NCBI GenBank assembly: GCA_002197995.1
Contig: NGZR01000001.1
Span: 10,869,501-10,933,500, forward strand
Reading direction: 5' to 3'
From: Gaeumannomyces sp. JS-464
Taxonomy: Eukaryota > Ascomycota > Sordariomycetes > Magnaporthales > Magnaporthaceae
DNA: 64,000 nt
Shown here: piece by piece, positions 9,813 through 20,119 of the stretch
How positions within the stretch are numbered: the stretch's first letter is position 1
How the letters are laid out: every line of letters begins with the position of its first letter
Program-made: the position numbers and the translations under genes
The notes under the pieces: generated by a model
The model's database searches: none
Told to the model about the DNA's origin: nothing
The model's input: only the letters and a program-made list of their open reading frames with translations

Positions 9813-10397
9813 ATGCGCTTCACCACTTCCTCCGTCGTACAGGCCATCCTGGCCGTCGCGCTCGCGACCCAGGCCGCCGCTCTGCCTACGTCTCAGGCAC
9901 CGCCCACCGACCTCCAAGCCCGCGCCGTTGATCTGCACGCCCGCGCGCCGTCTTTGCAGCGGCGGGAGGGATGCCTCCCAGGCCTCGAATGCATGGCGAG
10001 GGCCAAGGCCGAAAAGGATCCGCAAACCCGGCAGAACATGCAGGGAAAGGGCCCCAAGCCCAAGGGCGGCGCCGTCAAGCGCGACGCCCGCGCGCCGTCT
10101 TTGCAGCGGCGGGAGGGATGCCTCCCAGGCCTCGAATGCATGGCGAGGGCCAAGGCCGAGAAGGATCCGCAGACCCGGCAGAACATGCAGGGAAAAGGCC
10201 CCAAGCCCAAGGGCGGCGCCGTCAAGCGCAACGCCGAGCTCCACGCTCGCCTGGTGCTGGTGCGCCCCGGCGGAGACAAGAAGGCGGACGCAGCACTCAG
10301 GAAGGGGACAGCGTGCGTGGCCGGTCGGCCATGCAAGCGGGACGTGGCCGCTGAGGAGGAGGCCGACGAGGCTGCTTTCGAGGAGGATGCCGAGTAG
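9813..10397 (+). CDS. Secreted kexin-processed repeat precursor (pheromone-like or RiPP-like), 194 aa
   Basis: The open frame is intact and intronless. Residues 1-24 form a textbook signal peptide (MRFTTSSVVQAILAVALATQ, then AAA|LP). A 49-residue unit is repeated twice in direct tandem (DNA period 147 bp, 9937-10083 and 10084-10230) with only a few silent changes. Each unit contains REGCLPGLECMAR and is closed by the dibasic sites LQRR and AVKR, which Golgi kexin would cut. A third short segment, KGTACVAGRPCKR, is again Cys-x5-Cys followed by KR, and the tail is acidic (EEEADEAAFEEDAE). The layout of signal peptide, repeated Cys-bearing peptides, KR spacers and acidic tail is that of alpha-type mating pheromone precursors and of kexin-processed ribosomal peptide precursors. 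The CLPGLEC core resembles the C-x-LPGQ-x-C core of sordariomycete alpha pheromones but lacks the flanking Trp. Function is inferred; no modifying enzymes are nearby. It is not RIP-altered despite its repeat, which is shorter than the length RIP usually requires. Confidence 0.75.
   Translation: MRFTTSSVVQAILAVALATQAAALPTSQAPPTDLQARAVDLHARAPSLQRREGCLPGLECMARAKAEKDPQTRQNMQGKGPKPKGGAVKRDARAPSLQRREGCLPGLECMARAKAEKDPQTRQNMQGKGPKPKGGAVKRNAELHARLVLVRPGGDKKADAALRKGTACVAGRPCKRDVAAEEEADEAAFEEDAE
9937..10230 (+). repeat. Two 147-bp tandem coding repeats
   Basis: The units start at 9937 and 10084 and differ at only a handful of third positions (for example GAAAAGGATCCGCAAACC against GAGAAGGATCCGCAGACC). 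The period is 49 codons, so the frame is kept. Confidence 0.9.
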
Positions 10398-11058
10398 GAG
10401 GACAAACTACTCGCCGCTCGCAGGTTCCAGTGCCAAGGGCTTGTCGAGGTAGGGTAGGATGAGAATTGAGGTTTGGGATACGGAAGTGCTTTTTGGTTTT
10501 CTAGTTAGCATAAGCCAGTGTCCTTCCGATCAAGTTACAAAGATATGGGACTCGCATCGGCCTATTTTTTTCTTGTTTTGTTTTTATTAGGAGTTTAGGT
10601 TGGCACAATTCACGCTCTTTCTCCCCGATCTATCGTTCAGCGACAATACGACTTGATGCATGGGCGAAAGTATTAAAGTGATACCGTTCTAGAGGCGCGA
10701 GCACATGCAGCTGATGCGTGGTGTGCAAGGTCGTTTTTGGTTTTGCGCTTAATATTTGGAGCTGCTTTATACATGAACAGAGGTGCTGGCTGCGCTTTAT
10801 ATGAAGATATAGTAAGGTTTCCGCCGTGTTTACATCTTAATGTTGAGATATGCGAGTTGCTTTTTATATAGAGCCCCTTTCCGGAAACGCACCTAAATAT
10901 CTACTTGCACGCAGTTGGCACGTGCACGGCTTGTGCACGCCGGCTCGGCCCCCACCCAATTTGGCTGCAAATTAAAGCCACGCATTATACTTAGCACAAT
11001 TTGCACAGCTTTTTGCCTGGTTGTTCAACGCCGCGCCATGAATAAAGCTATTCTGTTA
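10398..11058. other. Non-coding downstream region of the precursor gene
   Basis: I see no gene here. The sequence is of mixed composition and lies between the precursor stop codon and the first MITE copy. A short open frame starting at 10915 runs into the MITE and has no family features. Confidence 0.5.
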
Positions 11059-11222
11059 AAGGTGGCCTGGAGTCACGTGGGTGGCAACTGGTGCCCACAG
11101 CTCTAGGCCTATGCACTGGCCCTAGTATTTTTGGCCTGCGCGCGCCCTAGCCCGCGATCGAGTAGAGTAGCCTAAAAACCAATCACTTTAGGTGCCTGTC
11201 GCCGCGCACCTCCATTATATTC
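11059..11222 (+). mobile_element. 162-bp MITE, copy 1
   Basis: About 164 bp begin AGGTGGCCTGGAGTCACGTG and end GCGCACCTCCATTATA. The same sequence in inverse orientation forms a clean insertion at 20526-20687. It has no coding capacity. It lies just upstream of the 5' end of LINE D. Confidence 0.7.
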
Positions 11223-11471
11223 CTAACCCTTTTAGCGCCTCTTTTAACGAGGGCGACTCTTTTGGCGCCTTTGATTACGAGCCTGATTTCCAACAGCCCC
11301 CCCTTCGGCTAATAGGGTGGCGCGCGCCCTCCTCGCCGGCCAAACGGCCCGGAGGAACGCGTCGCTGCGCGTTTGGGCCCCCCGCCGCCAGCGCACCCGA
11401 CCATGCTGTCCCCGTTGCGGAATTCGCAACACCCAACAAGGCCCGATCAAGGCCAGGAAAGCACCCACAAG
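11223..11471 (+). mobile_element. LINE D, 5' end (plus strand), continued at 20120
   Basis: The segment matches the inverted 5' region of LINE A (17345-17580), including GGTGGCGCGCGCCCTCCTCG and GTTGCGGAATTCGCAACACC. It is therefore the 5' leader of a plus-strand LINE copy. It stops exactly at the target duplication of LINE A (11456-11471) and the next matching bases are at 20120-20133, so one element was split by later insertions. Confidence 0.75.
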
Positions 11472-11490
11472 AGTGAGTGAGTGAGTGAGT
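11472..11490 (-). repeat. (GTGA)n tail of LINE A
   Basis: Short tandem GTGA units sit between the target duplication and the conserved 3' end (GTATATTTAACG). LINEs B and C have different simple tails at the same place, as expected for 3' ends made by target-primed reverse transcription. Confidence 0.7.
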
Positions 11491-13815
11491 ATATTTAACG
11501 TCAGTAAATCGGGATCTACCAGTCCCTGCCTCCCAAGGGGCATATGACGTGCTAGCGCTACCTAAGCTTAACACTAGGCTATATGCTGCTATCAAGGCGG
11601 CTAACAAATTAAACCCGAAGGCACACGGGGTCGGGCCGCATTCCGGCGCTCTTTGTTAGTGAGCGGGCAATCGATAATAGGGCGTAAAAATACGCCGGGG
11701 CGTTGTAAAGCGCTGCGGGTGGTAGTGATGCTGTTGGCCGGCGGGTATGCCGGAAAAGGGGTAAAGCCGGGTTTGGGCGGGGGAGGGGGTTTTCGGGACC
11801 TCCCCTGGGCCCGGCCTAAAGTGCGGGGGATTAACGAGCCTACTGTTAATCCTAATAGTACAAAGGAAAAGGTTAAATATAGGCTTTTTGAGCCCTGTTA
11901 TTATCGTCCGGCGATAGTGTAGTAGTTGGTGGCTTTAACGAACGAAGCAAAAAGAGAGGGCTTTTGGAAAAGCCGTTTCCAATATCCGGGCCTATCGAAA
12001 GCCGGAGGAGGGTTCGCTATAGGCCATTTGTTTTTTGCCGCCTTAGCCAGCTTGCAAAATACAAGGTGGGAAGGGGACTTATTTCGCCCGCAACGGCACG
12101 GGTTATTATCCTCGTGTTCGAATTTTCGGTGGTACTAGTCGAAATCCCCGTGGCCGGTGCGTGCGGCTATTAGCCGTTGCAATACTTTCCGGTGCAGTTG
12201 TAGCATATCGGGCGTGCGTTAGGGTACCGGCGGGAGGCCTATAGCTTTATACCGTTCCGGTAAGGTATTTTTAAACCATGCGTTCCGGGCGTCCTGGGCT
12301 ATTTTCCGGGCTAAAGCCTTTACTTCCGCTACCGTTAGTTTAGCGTGTTGGGGGATCGGAAGGCCGTACTTAATTTTGCTTCGGTATCGGCCTTTTCGTT
12401 CCCGGGGATTCCCGTATGCCTCGGGGATTAACAAACGTGTATTTAATACTTGTTTATAAAGCAATGGACCTTTTTAAAAGCCTTTTGCGAACTATTAGGG
12501 GCCGTACTTAAAAAGCCGTTAGCCGCTGAAATGTTATCGAGGCATAAGTGGAAAGTGCAGTTGCGGAAGCTTTAAACGGCATTACGAAGGCCCATTCGGG
12601 CCCCCTCCGCTTCGCCGTCGAATACTTCCGCCGGATGCGCTAACCGGCCGTGCCCGGAAAGTTTGCGTTAGCCGGCTTGGTATATTACCCAGCCGTATCC
12701 AACTGCCCCGTTTTTTGCTTTGAACCCGTCGTTATATATTTAACGTCGGTAGGTGGGAGGGTGCGAAGCTACGACATAAAGCTTTTGCGGTTGCGGGCTT
12801 TTTTTGTGTGGCTACCGTAAGCCCGTATATTTATACGAGAGGTAAGCCGGGCGGGTGCAAGCCGGAAAAAGTCCGGCTGTCCTTTGCAAAAAGGTCGTAA
12901 GCTTGCCGGGTAAGCCTGCCTTAGGCTTTCGGGCGTTAAAGGCCGGTTTAGCCGCTGCGGTTAAGGGGTAACCTTTTTAAAACCGTATTTATACGGGCCG
13001 CGAAACGGAGCCGGGCTTGTTCCAAAAGCGCCTAAGCGTTTGGGATGCCGGATTCGTAATGCAGGCGTTTATCGGTGCGGTTTTCCAAGCTGGAACCACT
13101 GCCCGGAGGGACGCGGTTAAAGCTTTATCCACCCGTTCGATTAAATAGCCTTAGCGGATATATTGCTATTATGCTGGTTTATACGGTGTGGTTTGGTTTG
13201 CTTTTATACCACACCTCGGCCTTATATAAAGCCGTAGGATTATAACCGTCGTAACGGCTTTATATACCGAATGTGCCGGTATCCCTTTTATCGAGTTCGT
13301 AAGCTTTCGAAGGTGGTTGGCAACGCTTTAAGCTTTTGCAGCCCTATTATTACGTGGGTTTAAAATTAAGCCGTTGTCGAAAAACCCCTAACTACCGTAA
13401 AGCTTTTGTAGCTTGTTGTATGGTAAAGCCTTTCGCCGTAACCGCTAGTTATAGGTTTTTCCGTTTGGAAAAATGCATAAGTTCGCACTTTCCCGGTCGA
13501 AAGCACTTTATTAGCTTTGCCCCAACGTAGGATTTCCGTAACCGTAGCTTTTGCTTTACGGGAGCACTTTTCGGGGTGCTACCCGTTACGCAAATGCTTA
13601 TATCGTCCGTATCCGTACTTAACCGCTTTTGCTTTGGTAGGATTTCCATATTAAAGCATAAACAGGACCGGTAACGCCGGTAACCCTTGGGTAGCCCGCA
13701 ATCCGGGGAAAAAGGGGGTGCCGTAGCGTTTTCCAAACGCACTTTAACCACCCTGTTTCCTGCAAAAAATAATACCTATCGTATTAACGTTGGATTTTAG
13801 CCTTGCTTTAAAAGT

Positions 13816-14119
13816 TTAAAAAGCCTTCCGGCGGAGTACGGCGTTAAAGCCCCTTATATATCCATGGTAATAAGGGCGGCCGTTTATGCTTTTGGAAGGC
13901 CCGTTCCACCTCGTGGCCACGCATGCCGTTAAATCGATGGCGGCCTTTTTCGGGGTAGCCCCGGCGTGTTGCGGGGCTATAAGCCCGTGTTGTAATGCGA
14001 GGGACGCTATCCGCGAAACCATTAGCCGCTTTAGCCTTTTTAAGCACGGGAGCAAAGCTATCGGGCGGTAGGATTTTGGTCGTTATATCCGTTTTATTCG
14101 GCTTTTTTAGCATAACCAC
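13816..14119 (-). pseudogene. LINE A reverse transcriptase fragment
   Basis: Two overlapping frames read VMLKKPNKTDITT (finger block, family pattern LKKPxKxD) and GHEVERAFQKHKRPPLL followed by FNAVLRRKAF. The latter corresponds to the catalytic DIKGAFDAV box with the aspartates lost. It would copy the element RNA at the nicked target. Confidence 0.75.
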
Positions 14120-14743
14120 TTCCGCTGTGCGGAAAGGGCCCGGGTGGTGCCCGGCTTTAAAGCAAGCTTCGAAAAGGCTTAACGTATTCCCCTATTGCCG
14201 GCCAAGCCGTTGTAAGCAGTTTAACCGTTAAAAAGTCGACGCCCGGGGCCGTGTTTGCCGTGCCGACGGTGCATTTCGCATTCCTCCAAGGGACGTGGGG
14301 GTCCCACGGGATTGTGCGGTCCTTTAGGTAGCCTTTTCTATAACGGGTCCTTTTATAAGTCGTTTCCGCCGTAAACCTACGGAGGATTTTGCGACTAATG
14401 CTTCCGCTTTATCCTTTGGGGCTATTATAAACTCCCCGTCGATATTTAACGGGGGAAGCCGTATAGCGGGTGTAAGTTTATGCCATTTTACAGCACGGTA
14501 TAGCGCTTTCGGGAATCCACTTCTTTTAGCACGCTGGCCTAATGCTGTTTTTTAGCCGTCCGAACCGTTGCTTTTAAAGCACGGGCTTCGGCCGTAAAAG
14601 GCCCGCCGTTTCCCATAGCTTTTGCAGGTCCCGTTGCGTTGGCGCACTTTTCGTTCCACTAGTTGGCCTTTTCTTTTAGCTTTAAGCCCCCGGCCGAAAG
14701 CTATTAACGCATTTTTTAGCAGGTTTATTAAACCTCGGCCGCT

Positions 14744-14980
14744 TTATCCAAGTAATCCGCCGTGCATGGATTTGTAAGTGCGGCAGCTGCCGGCCCCCGT
14801 TGCTACCGCGTTTGCGAAAAACGGTAGTTTATCGTTTGGTAGCGTAACACGCCGGCAGTCCGGAACGGAGTTATTGCGGTTAGGAACTTCGATCCGTATC
14901 GAGCGGTGGTCCGAATCGGTTGCTAGCGAAGGGTCGATTTCCGCTGTTGCCAAAAGGGCGTTGGAAAAGGTAAAATCCAA
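14744..14980 (-). pseudogene. LINE A apurinic endonuclease C-terminus
   Basis: The frame reads DFTFSNALLATAEIDPSLAT then DSDHRSIRIEVP. This is the SDH box that closes the APE-like endonuclease domain of Tad1/L1-type LINEs; the His of SDH is the catalytic residue and is still present. Confidence 0.7.
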
Positions 14981-16237
14981 AACGCCCCTCGTTATGCGTA
15001 GGTTAGCCTGGGTCGGTAAGTAGGAGGAGGTTATAAGTATTAGCCTATTGGGCTATATTTTAGCCCCTATTCCTATTACCCTTAACCGGATCCCACGCCG
15101 GGGACCTGCGTTAAAGTCCCTAGTTAATGCATTTTGCCGTTGGGCTAACGTAGTAAAAGGTTTAACGAGGGTTCCGAAGGGTCCCTTGGAAGGCTTATAT
15201 ACGTTAACGAAATGCACCCGGCGACGGTAAGCCAAAGGATGTCCCGGGTGTTGCCTGCCGGCCGGTCCGCTACGGGCCGAAGCCCCGGGTTTTTCCGTAC
15301 GTAAGTTATTACCGAGGCTTGGTTTGGTGGTCGTGCCAGCTATTTACCGGAGTAAATAGCTCGTACGACGGGTGGGTGCAAAGCATAAGCTTCCTTTTCC
15401 ACGCGCTAAAAGGCTTTTGCATTAGCACCACGTCGATATTTTAGCTTTAAAATAGTTGGAATAAAGTAGCCCCCGCTTCCAGCTACGTCGAACGTTCGTT
15501 TGGGCGGCGGTTAAAGCACGGCGTTCGGGGCGAAGCCCCGGGCGCCGGGCTTATTGCCATGCGTTTTTGTATCCGGTTGGCTGCTAACATACGTAAAAGC
15601 GGCGTTAATGTATTGGCTTTGGCCTTAAGGTTGTTAGCCGGCGGTACCGTCGGTTTCCTCCGGGGTTTCCGGTTATTTTAATAGCCCTTTCGGGCTCGGG
15701 GAAGTCCAGTTTCATATCCGCCAATACTTCGTATTGGTTGTTAAAACTAACTTTAAGCCTTTTGGCAGGGTGCCTTTCCCTGCCGGCCGTACGGGCTACG
15801 CCTTTCGAAGCCGGCGGGCTTGCCGGGTTTGCTATAACAGCGGAGGCGACGGCGGGGGCGGCCGGGGTGGCAGCGGCGATAAGGATGGCTAAAGTAACGG
15901 CGATAACGGTATTAGCCGTAGGGTTAATAGCGGCGGTAGCGGCTGTATTAGCGGTATCGTTAATAGTAATAACGGTAGCCGCAATAATAGCGGTAACGGT
16001 TGTAGGTTTGCCGTTAAATTAACGGCTACGCGAAGCCGCCCGTAATAGTAGCGGTTGCGGGAAAGGTATCGTTATAGCAGCGGCAACGCGGGTGGCGGTA
16101 GTAACGCGGCTTTCGCCGCCTTTGCCGCCGCCCGGTACGCTTGTGCGCTTAACCTCCTAACGGCCTTTTTTTTTATAAGTTAAGTGCTTTAGCATTTTGT
16201 TTACCCGTACGGGCTTTATAAAGCAGTTCGGGTGGTT

Positions 16238-17171
16238 GGCAAAGTACAAGCCCGAGCAGTTCGCGCATTGCGGGGGGGCCGTACACGGTTATACGTGCCG
16301 GTCGTCGTTTATTTTCCCGCACCGAAGGCATTTATCGGCCCGGGCGAGTTGCGGGCCACGTGGAAGCCGTGGCAGCCAAGGGTGTGCTAGGTAACCGGCG
16401 GGTGTCGTTGTACGCGGCGTGAAAAGGAAGTGATCCCCTAAAGCCTAAACCCGGCCATTTGCGTATAAAGGATATAATACGATATACGCTTTTAATGGTC
16501 GACGCCGGCCCCGAAAGGCTTAACGTTTACCGGTTTGTGCTTTGTTTAGCTTTCACTTCCTCCCGAACCAATTTATCCGATACCGGGACGCATTGTCCAA
16601 AGCCGTTGGTTAAGGAGGTAAGGCAGCCGGAAATTACGTATTGTACCAAATTTCGGGCTTTTCGATCTTTCGGCGTTATATAAACGGCTTAGTTCGGATC
16701 GGCTGCAAAAGCCGGCTTTAAATATCGGCCGTTTTTGCTTTTAACACGAACCCGGTAGGGATCGGTACGCCTTCGGGACGTCGGCCGTCGTAAACGGTGG
16801 GTTTTTGCTGTTAGCAAAGGTTTTGCGAATGCTAAAACCCGTTTATTAATTAGCTTAAACCTGCCGTTTTTCCGGGATTTTACGAACACCCGAAAGTCGG
16901 CTTTAAAGCTTATTAATAAGCGGGGTGCCCGGTAGTTTAGGGCGTACGGCCCCGAAAAGCTTGTGCGGGTTGTTAGGGTTATTAGTAGCCTTCCCGGGCC
17001 ACCGACGCGTAAATGGCCGGGGCGCGCGTTGCGGGGGTTTCGAAGCCCCGTATAAGCTTTTTTCCTTTTTAACCGGCGTAGGTAAGCCGAAAAGGGCTTA
17101 TTTAGCGTTAGTCGATAAAGCATCTTTTCCAGCGTTAATTTCGGGGATTGCTTTCGCCGAAAGGGAGGCAA
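16238..17171 (-). pseudogene. LINE A ORF1 remnant
   Basis: A 160-residue basic frame (16689-17171) is rich in Arg/Lys and contains INKRVLAFAKPLL; a parallel frame with TNKRVLAFVKLLLIAK occurs in LINE D at 20725-20910. It is followed on the same strand by paired CxxC/CxxCxxxH knuckles. This is the nucleic-acid-binding ORF1 of Tad1-type LINEs, now broken. Confidence 0.6.
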
Positions 17172-18139
17172 TTCCAGCGTTAATAAATCGGGCTAACGTG
17201 GCGCAAATTAGGGCCGTTTGTTATTATTTACGGTTATAGCTCGCAATAATTTCCTCCGCGGCCGCCGCGGCTAACCCGACAAGTGGGCGCGTACGCCGGC
17301 GTTAAGGGAGGGGGGGAAGGGCACTTATGCCGGTGCTGCCGTCGTGGGAGCCTTTTTAGCCCTAATCGGGCCCTATTAGGTGTTGCTAATTCCGCAACGG
17401 GAACGGCGTAGTTAGGTGCGTTAACGCGCGGGGGGGCCCGGGTGGCAGCGACGCGTTCCTCCAAGCCGTTAAGCCGACGAGGAGGGCGCGCGCCACCCTA
17501 TTGGCCGAAAGGGGGGCTGTTAGCAACGGCATGTTGCCGTCGCTAGCGCCGTTGGCGGGCGTGGTTATTAGTGTTAGGTCGCTAATTGGCGGGTGTTAAG
17601 GATTTGTATGCAATTTAGCAGTGTGCACTAACAGCGCAATGCCAAGAATTGGTAAATTCGAGGAAAGTGGAAAGCACTTATAACGGCGAGAGAAAAGTAT
17701 ATTTAACGTTGGCAAAGTCGGGAATTACCAGTCCCTGCCTCCTAAGGGGCATACGACGTGCTACATGTTGCTATCGAGGCGGCTAGCAGAATTAAACCCG
17801 TAGGCACACGGAGATCGGGCCGCATTCCGGCGCTCCTTATTGGTAAGCGGGCAATCGGCAAAAAGGCGAATAAACGCCGGGGCGCTATAAGCGCTGCTGT
17901 TAATGGTAGTAAAAGCAATCGGCTAGCAAAGTGCCGGGAAAGTGCAAAGCCGGGTGTAAGCAGGGGGTACCGCTGTGGTCCACCCCTAAGCCCGGCCAAA
18001 GAAAAAAATCGGGGTTAAAAAGCCTATTCCCAGTTTAAAATCCTTTTTATGTGTTTATCGCGTGTTAACGATACGCTGCGCGGTTTGCCAATCGTAGGAC
18101 GATCGAAGCCGTGCACGATACGGGTAACAAACAAAACCG

Positions 18140-18945
18140 CTTAAAATTTTAAAAATTTTACGCGTGCGTGCTTATATAACAGGCTAAACTTGCGCCGTGC
18201 GTATCGTGGGTGCGGTCGACCGAGGAGGAGTTGCGTGTTGGACGAGGAGTCCCGAAAATGGCGGGGAACGGCGGCGGCCAGGCCGGCTATTCGTCCAATA
18301 TGTTTTAACTGCTTGCCGGCCTGCAATCTTTTTGTGCGTTACCTTCCCCCGAAAAATTCTTCCCAACGGACCCACTGTTAATGGCCGTTAAGGAAGCTCG
18401 GCCATTTTTGGTACTGGCTTTACCAAAATAAGTCGGAAACGCTATATAAGCGCTAATAAGCCTATTGGCTTTATTTTACCCGCGTTCGCCGGCGTCCTTT
18501 AACAACGACGACGACGACGCAATTGGGCTAAAAGTGTAAAAAAAGTAGGCTGGCAAAGGTTCGGGGTGCCTATTGCCAGCTAATGGGAAGGCCTGCACCT
18601 TTTACAGCTTAAAGCGCGCCTCGCGCGCGCCGAAACCTTCGACAATCGGATTGCTTTAACCTCCGCGCATTACCAGGCTAACCGCCTTTCGACTTCCTTT
18701 TCGCTTTCGCTTCGCGCACCAAGCTGAAACGATTCCGAAATGCATAAGAAAATTGCAAGCCGGCAAGCAGTTAAAACACATTGGACGAATAACCGGCCCG
18801 GCCGCCGCCGTTCCCCGCTATACACGCGACCCTTTCGGTCGTACACATACGCGATTCCTTTTCGGTCGACCGTATCCCAACGATACGTACGGCGCAAAAT
18901 TGGCCTATTTAAGCTTTTATTTAAGCACGCACGCGTAAAATTGGC
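18140..18945. repeat. Inverted repeat with arms of about 210 bp
   Basis: Arms 18140-18350 and 18735-18945 are inverse complements over long blocks, for example the run through GGCGGCGGCCAGGCCGGCTA at 18270. The spacer of about 385 bp contains an ACGACGACGACG microsatellite and GC-rich blocks. Confidence 0.75.
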
Positions 18946-20119
18946 TTAACGCTCGCGCTTTTGTTTATTACCACGCGGTAGCTATATTAAGGTATAAGTG
19001 GTATTGCACGCGCAAAATCTTGCCGCGGCTTTATTTACTAACGTAACCGTAAAGGCACGACCTGCATTACGTTAGCAAACCGCGCAGCCTACCGTTTAAT
19101 ACGCGATATAAGGAGCACGCCGGGCTGGGAATGGCACCAGCCCGGCTGCCAGCGTCCCCCGCCATCCTCGCGACTTTTTTTAAATTAACTATACGCATTT
19201 ACGATACCTATCGTTAATACGCACCTACAAAGCTTATCGTTAACACGCGTTTAAACATATAAGAAGCATATAGGGTTAAAATTAAACCTTTTAGCCCCCG
19301 AATTTTCTTTTTTCGGCCGGGCCCAGGGGGGGGACCGTTGTAATCCCCTCCGCTTACACCCGGCTTTATTTTTTTTCCGGCACTTTGCTGGCCGATTGCG
19401 TTTCTTTACCACCCGCGGCACTTATTGCGCCGCTCGCAGCGCTTACAGCGCTTTGGCGTATATTCGCCCTTTTGCGATTGCCCGTTTACTAATAAAAAGT
19501 GCCGGAATGCGGCCCGAACTCCGTGTGCTTTGGGTAGGCCTTTCTTTTTTTTTTTTTTTTTTTTTTTGTGCTGGCTTGCCTTATGGTTTAATTTGTTAGC
19601 CGCTTCGATAGCAACATATAGCCTCGTGTTAAGCTTAAGTAGCGCTAGCACGTCATATGCCCCTGGAAGGCAAGAACTGGTAAATCCCGACTAGCTAACG
19701 TTAAATATACTTTCTTTTCTTTCTTTTTTTATGCGTTCGAGTCGTTCGGCTCGTGGGTTTACGAGGCGAGGGCGACAAAAGTTAAAAGGCGGTTTGGTAA
19801 TGCGCGGAGGTTATAGCAATAAGCTGTCGAAAAATGGCGCGCGCGAAGCGTGCGCCTTAGGCTGCGGGTGCAGGACCTTCCCAAGCTGGCAATAGGCACC
19901 CCGAAACCATTTGCCAGCATTTTTTGCACCTTTGCCTAGTTGCGTTTGCCGTCGTCGTTGTTAAAAGGAAACGGAGAACGCGGTTTAAAATAAGGCCAAA
20001 TGGCTTGTTAAAACTTGTTGTGGTGCCCGGCTTATTTTGGTGGCCCGCAATACTAAAATGGCCGGCTTCCCTAACGGCCATTAATCGTGGGTCCGGTGGG
20101 AAGAATTTCGGGGGAAGGT
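18340..20119. repeat. Second inverted repeat pair (18340-18690 with 19785-20119)
   Basis: About 340 bp of 18340-18690 recur inverted at 19785-20119, for example TTACCAGGCTAACCGCC against GGCGGTTTGGTAATGCG. The order of the inverted pieces shows these are two separate partial copies, not one palindrome split by an insertion. Confidence 0.75.
19278..19730 (+). mobile_element. LINE C: 5'-truncated LINE 3' end, plus strand
   Basis: About 430 bp match, inverted, the 3' ends of LINE A (11490-11930) and LINE B (17698-18030), ending AACGTTAAATATAC with a CTTTCTTTTCTTTC tail. A 23-base T run (19545-19567) interrupts it. A short copy with a simple tail is the usual product of incomplete target-primed reverse transcription. 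Confidence 0.75.

Larger units (their letters stand above)
11472..17668 (-). mobile_element. LINE A: Tad1-type non-LTR retrotransposon, minus strand
   Basis: The element is about 6.2 kb and is flanked by a duplication readable as GGAAAGCACCCACAA (11456-11470) and GGAAAGCACTTATAA (17669-17683), differing only by C-to-T. Its 3' tail is a (GTGA)n run at 11472-11490. Reading on the minus strand: ORF1 N-terminus 17171-16689, Cys-rich knuckles (KCLRCGKINDDRH and CANCSG) near 16238-16332, an APE-type endonuclease C-terminus 14980-14744 (DFTFSNALL, ATDSDHRSI), reverse transcriptase near 14119-13816 (VMLKKPNKTD, HEVERAF, a RIP-altered DIKGAF box, AVLRRK), and a C-terminal tail 12464-12219 (DARNAWFKNTLPERYKAIGL). 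All frames are broken. It is less AT-rich than the chromoviruses, so it is younger or less hit by RIP. Confidence 0.85.
17688..20119 (-). mobile_element. LINE B composite: 3' LINE end plus foldback sequence, inserted at the LINE A border
   Basis: A duplication GCACTTATAACGGC stands at 17674-17687 and again at 20120-20133. Inside, the left end carries the LINE 3' region (17698-18030, a good match to 11490-11830) preceded by a GAGAGAAAA tail, so the insertion is on the minus strand. The rest is unusual: two sets of inverted repeats (18140-18350 with 18735-18945; 18340-18690 with 19785-20119) and a plus-strand LINE end at about 19278-19712. I cannot assign the central sequence to a known family. 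Confidence 0.6.

Noticed and set aside
15738..16022. 94-codon open frame rich in Ala and Val on the plus strand
   Set aside because: It is antisense to LINE A ORF1; the repeated GCGGTA/GGCGGC composition explains it.
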